Assembly (NCBI RefSeq): GCF_002775205.1
Contig: NC_036456.1
Location: forward strand, 13,729,463-13,793,462
Length of the DNA: 64,000 bases
Direction of reading: 5' to 3'
Origin: Xiphophorus maculatus
Taxonomy: Eukaryota; Chordata; Actinopteri; Cyprinodontiformes; Poeciliidae
In this document: positions 12,511 to 22,938 of the stretch, in pieces
How the letters are laid out: each line of letters starts with the position of its first letter
Position numbering within the stretch: the first letter of the stretch is position 1
The notes under the pieces: model-generated
The model's input: only the letters and a program-made list of their open reading frames with translations
Told to the model about the DNA's origin: nothing
Database searches by the model: none
Program-made: the position numbers and the translations under genes

Positions 12511-12609
12511 GGTCACTCTGTCTCAAGAGTTTAACATTTCACATTGAGTTGATGAAATAAACTTTTGGATGATATTTAGACTTTTGAGATGCACCTTTAT
12601 GATCTAAAC

Positions 12610-12815
12610 AAGAGCAATGTTTCCTAACCCTGGTCCTTGAGACACAACGCCCTGTATGTTTTATGCGTTTCTCTGCCTCAGGACAATTGATGTCAACTGG
12701 TGGCTGATTAACTGATGCTGTAATTATCTGAGTCAGGTGTGTTGAAGAAAGGAAGCACCTAAACCCATGCAGGAGGGTGACCCTTAAGGACAAGGGTTGG
12801 GACATACTGATCAAG
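12610..12815. repeat. MITE-like repeat with imperfect terminal inverted repeats
   Basis: The left end reads 'taaccctggtccttgaga' and the right end reads 'ttaaggacaagggttggg', which are imperfect inverted repeats of roughly 35 bp. The internal part has the 'caggtgtgttga' motif typical of a widespread teleost non-autonomous DNA repeat. It has no coding capacity. Family placement is from memory and should be checked against a repeat library. Confidence 0.6.
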
Positions 12816-13282
12816 TGGATTTCAATATCAATGACTTTCTTTTTGTGTCGATACATAGCTAGATTAGATTAGTTCACCACATCAAAATGTACAGTTTTGT
12901 CAAATATTGATGAGAACACAAGCAGTAAATAAACTGTATTTAGATCAAGACACTTCAGTTCAGATTTGAGAACTCGGGTATGTTGAGGTATCCAAGTTGG
13001 TTCAGATGCTAGAAAATAATTGACATAGTCCTTGAACACACCACAAATCAAAAACCAGCTTCAGCATTGTGGTGTTCAATTATTTAACAGTGATTTTAAA
13101 AAAAAATGTGAATGTTCTCAAATGTCTAGGATACTATGACAACTACTGTAGAATCTGAACCTGCAGAAGAATGGACATTTGAACAAAAATTACCAACAAA
13201 ACAGGATTTTTAAAAATCATACAATGTGGTTTGTCTTGTTTTTCTTCTTCTTTTTTAAGGAGCAAAACATCCAGTTCTCTGC

Positions 13283-13318
13283 GATCATCCAGTTGCAGAG
13301 GATTGCAACTGGATGATC
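13283..13318. other. Perfect 15-bp hairpin overlapping a stop codon
   Basis: Arms 13283-13297 (GATCATCCAGTTGCA) and 13304-13318 are exact reverse complements, separated by a six-base loop GAGGAT. On the minus strand the structure starts within the TGA stop codon (13317-13319) of the first butyrophilin-like gene and continues into its 3' UTR. The paralogue at 22939 has no such hairpin at its stop. Confidence 0.9.
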
Positions 13319-16300
13319 AGTCCTCCTGCTCCTTCTGTAATTTCGCCACAGGTTCAGTGTTATTTGACTGATCCTGCGCAGGTCTAGGTGATATCGCCAT
13401 CTTTTCTGCGTCACCTTTTCCAGGGTTAAAAAGTGGGAACACTTCACCTGTGAACTTTGCTGCCAGAGATCCAATCAGACATTTTTCTTCCACATTAAAG
13501 AAGGAGAGCTTTCTGTTGTCAAAGTCCAAATACACACCGACTGTTTTTAGTTTTGACTGGACATGAATGAATGTCTCTGGTTCAGTGCTAAACTGAAGAG
13601 TTTTCCCCTGTTTGGTGAAAGAAGACAAGAACCAGAAACCATTTTTTGTGGTTGGAGGGAAACTGGCATCACGAGGGATTTCATGTTTATCTGTAACTCC
13701 GATCCACCAAGACGTCTTGAGGTCTACATTTTCAGTTTGTAAGGAAACCTCCCAGTAGTGTCGTCCAGAAGAGAAGCCAGGTGATCCTCTGACTGCAGTG
13801 AGACAGGTGACTCTGTCTCCATCAGGAAACTTTGCATGAATATTTTCTCTCAGTGTAGAACCCTGTATTGTTATTAGCGGATTGCCTGTGTCCACCAGTT
13901 GAACATTTTCTGTTAAAAATGGAAAATTAGATTATAATCAATAATGTCACAAAGAAAAATGCTAAATAACAATAATATTAACTAAATGTAAAATTACCAT
14001 AATGCTTGGAGGCTTCCGATGGAGTTGCTGGCTGCCATGTTGCTGGACAGAAAAGCAATAGGAAAAAAAACATCTCAGAAATTAGATTTTTCCATTATAA
14101 AGGTTTTGTTTTGACTCTATTAACGCTGGCAGCTTCAAATACTGGGTCCTACCTGCAGACAGAAGTGGTTCATTGTCTAAGGGAAAAATGCAAAATTAAA
14201 TGAATTTTTATTAATTAATGTCACGAAAATAAACAGAGCTTTAAAACCATCTACACTTTTACAGACATTTCTAGTTTGAAGGTGAGATTGCTGAAAGCCT
14301 AACCCACTGTAAAATATGTAATAAGTTAATGTTTTTAATGTGTCCATTTCAAGCCTTCATTCATTTAGAGCAAATCAAAATAACTTGAGTCCTTAAATGT
14401 GCCTTGAGTGGACATGCTGTGAAATAAATAGAAATATACTATACTATATAAATAAATTCTGTTGAACTGAAATTAATTAAACTGACTCAGACATAGAGAA
14501 AGAAATGAATTATGTCTCCTTTCTTACCTTCAGTACTGCTCATTAGTTCAGCAGTTGAAAGATAAAAATACAAACTTTAGGAATTGTAAATCCAGTGTGA
14601 CTTGCTGTTGTAACTGTTTTATATTTGTGGATGTTACACAGTGACTTCTAGGATGGTCTGATCGATAAAGAGGTTCGTATTTTGATATCTAGATGGACGA
14701 TTTGGATTTAATGTACTGAAAGAAAATGTTCTTATTTATTTATTTAGTTATTCTTAGACATTTAAAGGAATTTGATTATTGAATTACCAGTTTCCTCATG
14801 ACATTATGGAAAACTACTCTGGGAAAAACAGATCTAAACTTTTTTCTTAATTCAGGTCTTACATGGTCAAGAGATGAGATTTTAAATCCCAGTGTCAAAG
14901 CAGACTTATTGTGGTAAACTGTTCTTGTCTCAAAATCCTAAATAAACTATACTATAAAGCACATTTGTGGCGGTTAAGTCTGTACAGTATGATGACAAGG
15001 TTGTGGACTATATCTACAATATTATTTCATAATATTTTCAAACCTTCAATGTGTTTATCAATGTTCTAATTAGATGACTTCTAAATGTATTAAGTTGCAA
15101 CAGCTTTTATTTAGGCACTCGATAAAGATAAATCTCATCAATCTTATCAATCTGTTCAAATAGTTATTATTTCAAAGATGTAAATTTTGTTACATTTGTA
15201 CTTAAGTCTGATAACTACTAAACAAAAGTACATGATTGAACCTTTAATAGAAAAACAATGACATTTTGAGTCTGTTGTGTTTTATTTACCACCAGTTGTG
15301 TCATCTCCAGATTTTGACTTGTTAGCTGAAATTAAAATAAATATAATAAGGTTTGAAGTTATTGCTCAATAAAATGTCAGCATTTTTTACATTTCAGATA
15401 TGCATCCTCTCTGGCTTAAATGAAACATTTACCTTTCTTTCTGAAATACAGGAAGTACAAAACTCCGGAAACAACTACAGCTGCCAGAAGTATCCCAAAG
15501 GCCACCCATCCAGCTAACGGCAATGCTGTCTCTAAATAAAGAGCAAATATTGTTCTAATAAACTTCTTTTACATAAAAGACTAATAAAAGAAACTTGAGG
15601 GTAAAACCATGTACCTTCTTGTAATGGTGGAGGATTTTTCAGACACATTCTGGCCTCTTTTGGTGCTTCATTGAAAAGTCCAACAGAGCAGGAGACCTCA
15701 GAAGAACTGGAGACCAGAACCCAACTATGGACTGAATAAAAACCAGCAGAGTTTTTGCTAAACGACACATTAGAAGGGATTAGAGCTTTTTTGCTGTCTG
15801 ACCAGCTCAGCTCAGGCTTTGGATGCCAGCCGTCAGATTGGCAGCTCATATTAACTTTGTTATCGTCTTTCATCACTGCTGACAGGAGAGGGGAGCGTCC
15901 AGTTTCTGGAAGAAGAAGAGGATGATCATTTGATGTAGACATCATTCTGTTTGGTTTTGTTCTTGTTCTGTTTCATGGTTCTCACCTGTCACACTCAGAC
16001 TAATATATTTAAAGTCATAACCGTCAGAGCTCCTGACAAAGCATTTATATTTTCCTGCATCTTCAATTGTGACGTTTTCCAGCTTCAGGCTGACATCACC
16101 TGCCTTTAATCCACCTGATGTTTCTTCCTTTAAGCCGAATGAGACTCGGCCAGCGTACGAAGCTTTCTGGGATGAGTAGTTGAAAGCCTTTTCCTTAGAA
16201 AGGAGGGGAGGAGTATCAAACTCATCATTCCAGTGATTCCAGCGTACCTCCATATCTTCTGCACTCTCAGAGAAAGTGAGCCAGCAGGGTAAGATGGCTG

Positions 16301-17516
16301 TCTGGCCTCGCTGGACTGAGACATGAGACTTTACTGATACAGTGAACATCTCTGAAACTGAAAAGAAAAGAAAATCATAATCAGAGTCATCTTTTCATTT
16401 TGCTGTGGTATTAGATTAAATATGTTAAGTGTTTCAAAGTAAAACATTCCCTTGATTTCAAGTCTGTCTTAGGTTTTTCAGTAGACCAAATGCTTTATAT
16501 TAAATAATTTCCCAAACAATAAATAATGATAGTTGCGGTTCAATGCATGGTAAACATAAAAAAAAGAAAACATCAAAATGTTTTTGTAAACCAGTAACAT
16601 TTACAATGTGGTTGTGAATGGATATTTTTGCTGTTTGTAATACATTTTTCTATACTGCTGGTTTCAAAAGATCACAATAGTTTTATTTAGTAATGATTTC
16701 TATGTTATTATGTTAACAAAAACACACAATTTCATTATAACAATCTGATTCAGTTATTTATTTAAATTAAAAGGTGTGTCCAAACTTTTGGTCTGTACTG
16801 TATGTCAATTAATATTTGTGTGTGTGTATTCCATCTTAAGTCCAGTGTACACTAGTTTATTTTTTTTTGCTTTTTACTACCAATAGATGATACATGGATA
16901 TATGATAAAATTTAACCATCACTATGAGAAATGTATTGATTTATGACAGGTGTGTGAATGAGCTAATCTTCTCACTATTGATTGCAGCAATCCACACTAT
17001 TACCAGAAATTCAGGGCCCCAAAACCATATTTCGCTTAGGGCCCCATGGAGGCTTTGGCCGGCTCTGATTAGGATCAGAATCCAGTTTGAGTGTACATAC
17101 AAAGAATTTGACTTTAGTCCTATAAATGCTCTATAAAAATTTTAAGATCTGGTGATCAAACCAAGGATTTGTCAGGAGAAGCAAGTCACTTTAAACCGAT
17201 AAGTGAAGACGTCATGCAGACAAGGACTTTTAGGGGAATACTGCGCTATAAATAACGATGTCGGGACTTACCGGGAGCAGCGTATCCAGGTGAAGAAAGA
17301 AGACCCAGAAACCAAAAACAAATCATCCGATTACCTGGGATAGAAAAAAATATCAATAAGAAACTGTCCGAGCTATAAGAGGACTGTGTGTCAATCCTCT
17401 TTGTAAGAGAAAAACAAACAGGATGGACAACTCATGACATGAGACCAGCTTTACAGAATGAAATCTAGGCCATATTTACCTGTTAAAGCAGCGATTGTAA
17501 CTCTCGGTTTACCCAT
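13317..17516 (-). CDS. Butyrophilin-like receptor with B30.2 domain, copy A
   Basis: Exons in transcript order: 17516-17480, 17334-17272, 16357-15986, 15905-15615, 15531-15433, 15325-15290, 14176-14153, 14042-13998, 13909-13317. Apart from the 37-bp first exon and the last, all exon lengths are multiples of three and all junctions are phase 1, giving 519 residues. Order: signal peptide around MICFWFLGLLSSPGYA (an internal ATG could be the true start), IgV exon (Cys in LPCW and GKYKC, DxGxYxC signature), IgC exon (GWHPKPELSW), membrane helix in the exon starting ETALPLAGW, three small cytoplasmic exons, then PRY-SPRY (GRHYWEVSL, LDFDNRKLSF, PLFNPGKGD). Family knowledge: butyrophilins and BTN-like proteins are surface receptors that modulate T cells. 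A 27-bp exon present in copy B has a mutated acceptor here (14555-14556). Which BTN-like member this is cannot be told. Confidence 0.88.
14528..14554 (-). pseudogene. Relict cassette exon of butyrophilin-like copy A
   Basis: The equivalent of copy B exon 24107-24133 (27 bp). Its length, frame (AAELMSSTE) and the donor GTAAGA are intact, but the acceptor dinucleotide on the minus strand is AA instead of AG (plus-strand TT at 14555-14556). Normal inclusion should therefore fail. Skipping keeps the frame because the exon is nine codons. An in-exon AG at the ATGAG triplet could be a cryptic acceptor. Confidence 0.7.
16765..16810. mobile_element. Solo end of a Tc1-like transposon
   Basis: The text 'aggtgtgtccaaacttttgg' followed by 'tctgtactgtat' matches the characteristic outer terminus of common fish Tc1-like elements. 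I did not find the matching opposite terminus nearby, so this appears to be a truncated or solo end inside the first introns of butyrophilin-like copy A. Identification is from memory. Confidence 0.55.
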
Positions 17517-17702
17517 TGGGTTCCAGTGAATCAAAAGTTGACTTAAATATAGCCACTAAAAAACGGTGATGATTCCTCCTGACGAGGCGAGTTTTAGACG
17601 TGATTCAAGTCCAGGAGGGACGATCTGATACCTGCTCGCTTCTGTGGCTTGGCTATAATAAAACAAGACGTGAAACAGACGTAAAGAGAACGCTATGTCT
17701 AC

Positions 17703-17712
17703 TTTCTATTTC
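17703..17712 (-). promoter_or_regulatory. ISRE-like motif upstream of butyrophilin-like copy A
   Basis: On the minus strand this reads GAAATAGAAA, matching the GAAANNGAAA core of interferon-stimulated response elements/IRF sites. It is 187 bp upstream of the first ATG. The paralogue has the same type of motif at an almost identical distance (27759-27768). Confidence 0.5.
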
Positions 17713-19756
17713 CGTATGCAAATGTGGTGGGATGGTGTTCTACACTCCCAACTATGTGCACCAGGTGTAGCAAGAAGCGCGCAGTTGATTGGTGGGCGGG
17801 GCAGATAGGTTTATAGCTGAGCAGGTGTGTGTGTCTTTGTTTCCCCTACTACATGTCGGCTGCCCAAGTGGCTGGTGTGCTTGATCCGCTCATCTGAATC
17901 GTAAGTGCCATTTGTACCATCTGTAGTAGGCCTGAAGCAATGTTTTTAAAAGAGAAATGTTTTAATGAAATTGTTTAAATAAAATAATGTGGACTATTCT
18001 GTGTTCTGGTGCATCTTGTTTTAAAAAGATCTCCCCCTCCCCCTCCCCCCCTTCCTGGTCACACAAATATGTAACCAAACTTGTTAAGCCACTATTCATA
18101 AAAAATCCCTTAAAAAAGAAAATGATGCTTGGATGCCTATGACTGAAAAAACTTTCAATAAGGTTTACAGCTTCATTACAATTCCAGTAGCTTATTTAAA
18201 AGGTTACAAATGATAAATGTTATTTAAAAAAAAAAAAAAGTAAGATATCGTCAGTTAATTGAATCACAAACAGAAGAAAAAAAACTGAAGATTTCACAAA
18301 AATATTTTTCTTACACAGATTTAACTGTGTAGTAGTTTATAAAAACGTTGCTCTATAGACAAGATGTCCCAGAAAAAAACCAAAAGACACGCCTACTCAA
18401 AACAAATAGAAATCAACAACAAAAACAAACACAATGGATAAATAAAAGGGTCCTATGCAGAAATCTTTATTCAAGTAAGAACAGGACTACTTCAAAAATT
18501 ATTTTAACTTAGAAGAAAGAAAAAAATCAGTAATCTAAAAAAATACTGGAGGAGGGAGACTTTACAACTGAGAACTAAAATTGGTACTTTAAAAGATAAA
18601 GTAAAAAATTTGTGAGACTAACTAAAAATATCACCACAAAAAAATTTATGCAGGCAGAAGAAACTGCCTGAATCCATATTTCTTTTGAAACCAAGACTCA
18701 CAGAAGTTAATGTGTACATAAAATACTGTGCAAACTACTGACAGTGATAAATAAGTGTTTTACAGCATATCCACTTGACCTCTAAATGGGTCAAAAGGCT
18801 CTGCAGACTGAGTAACATTATAAACAGGAAGCCTGTGTGCAAACCAAAAGTCTGACTTTACTGTAAGCAGCAGGTGTGTTTCTGTGTTTGATGCATTTTT
18901 AGTTAAACTATGTTTCTTCTTCATTCGTGAAGTTACTACAGGCAAGTAGAGTAGTCAGAAACTGTACTCAGACAAGAGCAGCTTTACTCCAAATTAAAAT
19001 TTCTGAAGTAGAAGAAAAGTGTTGAAAAACTATTGAAGTGTCTTTTTAAGTCCTTTGTTCTAGAGAGTCTCTTGAAATCAATGCTATCGGCCGCAAATTT
19101 GGGATTCCAGGGATGAGAAGGTTTTACAAACTTTCATTATGTTTTGTTTACTGGAGTGAACAAAACATAATGAAGAAACATGACATATTGTCAATTTTAA
19201 AATGTACATTTCACAAACCAAAGCCTCGGCAACCAAAAACAACCTGGAACCTCCTGCCGGTGACCAGTTTGGTCACACAATGCTGTCAAATGGCTCCCAT
19301 TCTTAACATGCATGTAGATCTTCCTCATAAATGTGACACCATTTCACAGGGAAAAAAATGGTTTTCCAAGAGTATAATTTTTGTTGCCAACAAGCATTTT
19401 TACAACAAAGAAATAGACATTCTCATACAACATTTCGTTTCTTTTTGTGATGAATACTTAATTATTACTTTTCTCATAACGAGGAATCTTAAAGTTGTAG
19501 AACCCGACTACAAATATCAAGTCTATTGCAAAATGTGCTCCAGTCAACAGAGAGCAACGTTCCTCTGCAAAGACTCTTTATTGTAACTCACAACTACATA
19601 TTTGGAGTTAATTTACAGGCTTAAACAAGAACAAAACATTTTTCATTTTATTTATTGTTGTTTTCCTTCATACTTCTACACTCAGTAAAAATATCCTGCT
19701 TGTTTGTAAATATGCTAAACTTTGACACATTATTCTAAAACCTTTGACTGTCAGGA

Positions 19757-19830
19757 GCTGAAATTACTGACAGTGATCTGTCTGCTGTTCCTTGGTCCTC
19801 ATGATGCTGTTTGTTCTCCAACAAAACTCT
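19757..19830. mobile_element. Scrap of a Tc1-like transposon
   Basis: The text 'ccttggtcctcatgatgctg' followed by 'tttgttctccaacaaaactct' closely resembles the 5' leader of a widespread fish Tc1-like element just upstream of its transposase start (antisense here). Only this short piece is recognisable. The assignment is from memory. Confidence 0.5.
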
Positions 19831-19954
19831 AAGACCTTGTTGGAAAAACTGCATTTAAAGTATTTAGATTGTTTTATTCAACAGACTCATGGTCCACGTA
19901 GATATATATAAAAAAGAACAAAGACATGACACACGACAACACATAAAAAAGCAA

Positions 19955-20640
19955 AGATTAACCTTCTGCATGCTAGCTTTTTAAAATGTGCACCAGAAAG
20001 GGGCTGTGTACAGGGATGTACAATAAGCTTTGAACAGACTTATTTTTATCTCGTCGGTACACATATGAAATTTTCTCCCCGGAATTTGCATGGGCGTACA
20101 ATATCTGACACTGCCGATAAATTTCATCATCATCACAGAACTAGTCTGTGATGTAGTGACCCAGATATTTAGTTCCTGAACAAACATTTAACTTTCGTCC
20201 CAACAGAAAAAAAATCAGGAAAACAAAGTTTTTTGTCTGCCTTAGTCCTTCATTACAGTTTTTTTAGCATCAAACTGCACATCAAACCTTAACCCATAAT
20301 CAGAGCAGATATTCAGTAACTGCTGAAAGTCAGCACTGCTGGTGAGAGAACAGCTGGTCATCAGCATACATAAAGTGATTGACCAGAGTATCACCGAGCA
20401 AACATCCAGTTTTAGAGGTTCATTTCTTTTGACACGTCATCAAGTTAAACAGGGAAAGTGAAAGAAGCCCATCCTGACTCACCATTACTCTGCCAAAACA
20501 GGCAGAGATGTTATTGAACCTCTTTACCTGCATTTTCTGGTTAGAATACCAGTAAACTAGAAATGCTATAATACTATCTGCAATCTCCAGTCTCTTGATG
20601 TTTTCTGTGTTGATTCATTGTTTTTGTCTTAAAAAAAAAA
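19955..20640 (-). mobile_element. Non-LTR retrotransposon fragment (reverse transcriptase)
   Basis: On the minus strand, allowing for stops and frameshifts, the sequence reads as a LINE reverse transcriptase. The text FLVYWYSNQKMQVK lies near 20520-20570. CLLGDTLVNHFMYADD, with the catalytic-type YADD box, lies around 20360-20410. YGLRFDVQFDAKKT follows, and then KFHMCTDEIKISLFKAYCTS at 20020-20090. The frame is interrupted repeatedly, so the copy is dead. The layout suits a Rex-type element, but the family is not certain. Confidence 0.75.
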
Positions 20641-22938
20641 AACAAACTTCATAGATTCATAAAATTCTGCATTGAAAAGAAATTTTGCCATCCACTTTTT
20701 AAAATGATCCAGCCACCATTTTAGCAAATAAATGTCTAGTTTGACCTTTTTTCCATGTAATAAATCATTTTCACCGTCAGCATTTGGAGTAAAAAACTCA
20801 GACCATATAAATCGATACCAATTATCAAGTAATACAAATCAAACATTTTAACATTTTTAATGTGTTAGTTTCTGTTTGTTGTGCTATTGGTCTTCTTAAA
20901 CTGCTTATATTTTAACAATCTGATCAATCTTCTGGGCTCCAATAATATAGAGGAATATTCTTCCTCTCTTCAACTGAACTCTGAACAAGAATCCACAAAT
21001 AAAATTATCGAAACTTAGTTTAATTAATCATAATTTGTAATAAGTAAATTGCATCCTTAATAAAATATATTTTCGATTAGCCTTCAATAATTTGAACACA
21101 GAAACCATGTCTGAAGGCAAATAGGTCTATATCTGGTCTATTTCAGTTAATTCTAATTTTTATATTGTTATCCCAGATTTATTTTTGGAATCATGTTATA
21201 GAATCTAAATTATAATCTATTTTATCCACATTAAAAAAGCTCCTGAAAGTAAGTAAGAAATTTTGATGACTTTTCTTGATTGTAAGGTAAAATTTATGTA
21301 AAACAAAAAAAGATGGCAGACAGATTATAATATTTTTCTTTATTTTAAAAAAATTAAACCTGGTGAATATGTCTCATACAATGTTCTGAAATCTTCAGTT
21401 AGAAACACAAAACATTTACAACAAGAGGTGGTAAAAAAGTGAAGGGACATAGAGTGCACACATATTTACAGTATCTTCTATTGTTCCTTCAAATTTTAAT
21501 CTAGTTATTATCTAAAATTAAAAATCAGCACAATCTGAGTACAGACTGACACAAAAAGCTTGCAGAATATTCCACCTCAGTGTCACATTTTTAAATGTAT
21601 TTTGTGCTAATTATGGTAATTAACAGTTTTCAAACATTTCATGCAAGTTTGATTGATTGATTATAAAAAGTCAATTTTTCAACAAGCTGTAAAAAGGTTT
21701 TTACATTTGTGATTGATGTATCATGGCCTGTAAATAGTTAAAGTTGAGACTCGAAGGAACTTTTCATGATACTGAGCTGCCATAAAATAAATAATTCATG
21801 CTTTTCCATTCTTGTGGCTAAAATGTTTCAGGTATTAAAGTGTATACATGTTCTCCCAATGCTTTGAGGCCCCAACAGGCTCTAAAGAAGTGATAAAATC
21901 TATTAGAATGGCTTCTGAGTCGCCCCTGAAATATGTATATCCATTAAACATCATATACAGACATATAAAACAAATTAGTTCAAGTTAAAGTCAAATTAGC
22001 TTCCAAAACATCACTTTGACAGCTACTCCAAAGAACATACATTTTATAGATGGTAAAATGTGAGAATAGGCAGCTTTGCATAGCCTCAAAATATAATAAC
22101 ATAACAAAAATATTTATAACAACCCATATAAAAGGTTGTATTAGTGTCTGTTGACAAAAAGAACATTTTACAATAGTCAGGTTTACAATAGGTATCAAAG
22201 TCAGTTAATATGAACTTAGAAAAATGACTTGTAACACATTAGAGGACCAGGTTAACGATGAGTAAATATTCACTGAGCGTTACAACACATTTAAACATTG
22301 TTTATGAATCTACACATGTACCAAAGACAACACACGAATGTACATTTATTTTACTGATCCAGTAAAGTTAATATTCAGAGAAAGCAACATGTGACTCTAG
22401 TGATTAGTTCACCGATTGATTCTCAGTTATGAATCCAGGATTTAAAGACGTGCAAATTTAGGGTTAGACAGTTGGTGCTAATTGAGAATTCATGACTTAT
22501 ATTTGTAAAAACATCAAGGAAATAATAAAACTTTCTTTGGAGCGAGAAGTTTTATTTTCTTTGGTTGGGTTTATCAGAGTTGCCTTTAACTGCAGACGCA
22601 ACAGAAACTGTATGTGAAATGATGGAAGATATTTAATTAAACATTTTCTTGTTGTGTGAATCACTCACTGATGAAAGCTCCAGCATCAGTGAGTTCAGAC
22701 ATAAACACAACTTGCATTTTGTGAAGACATTTAATGTTTCTCAAGAGAAACTGTTACCATTGATGTTGATCTTAAATTTCAGAAAATCTAAGTGTTCAGC
22801 TTATACAACTTTTTTGTACTTTCTTAAACTTTGAGTGCAACAGGTGCATTTTAATCAAAATAAATTTTTCTACTGATTATTAACTTTTACTTTGGACTTT
22901 GCTGCATGCAGGACAACATTACACTTTACACAACACTT

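Larger units (their letters stand above)
10675..13316. other. 3' UTR of the SET/Crypton-like gene, then transposon-rich spacer
   Basis: AATAAA signals at 10970-10975 and 11322-11327 probably end the upstream gene. A (TG)n microsatellite lies near 11170-11189. From about 11820 the sequence is a decayed Tc1-like transposon, and 12610-12815 is a MITE-like repeat. The stretch 12820-13260 would be 3' UTR or downstream flank of the minus-strand butyrophilin-like gene. No other gene is supported. Confidence 0.55.
17517..22938. other. Spacer between the two butyrophilin-like genes
   Basis: The first 350 bases hold the copy A promoter region, with a CCAAT-box-like and GC-box sequence near 17785-17805 (ATTGGTGGGCGGGG). 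An AT-rich stretch with no recognised gene runs from 18.0 to 19.7 kb. A Tc1-related scrap lies at about 19757-19830 and a reverse-transcriptase fragment at 19955-20640. The remainder to 22.9 kb is AT-rich and includes the presumed 3' UTR of copy B. None of the small ORFs show motifs I recognise. Confidence 0.5.
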
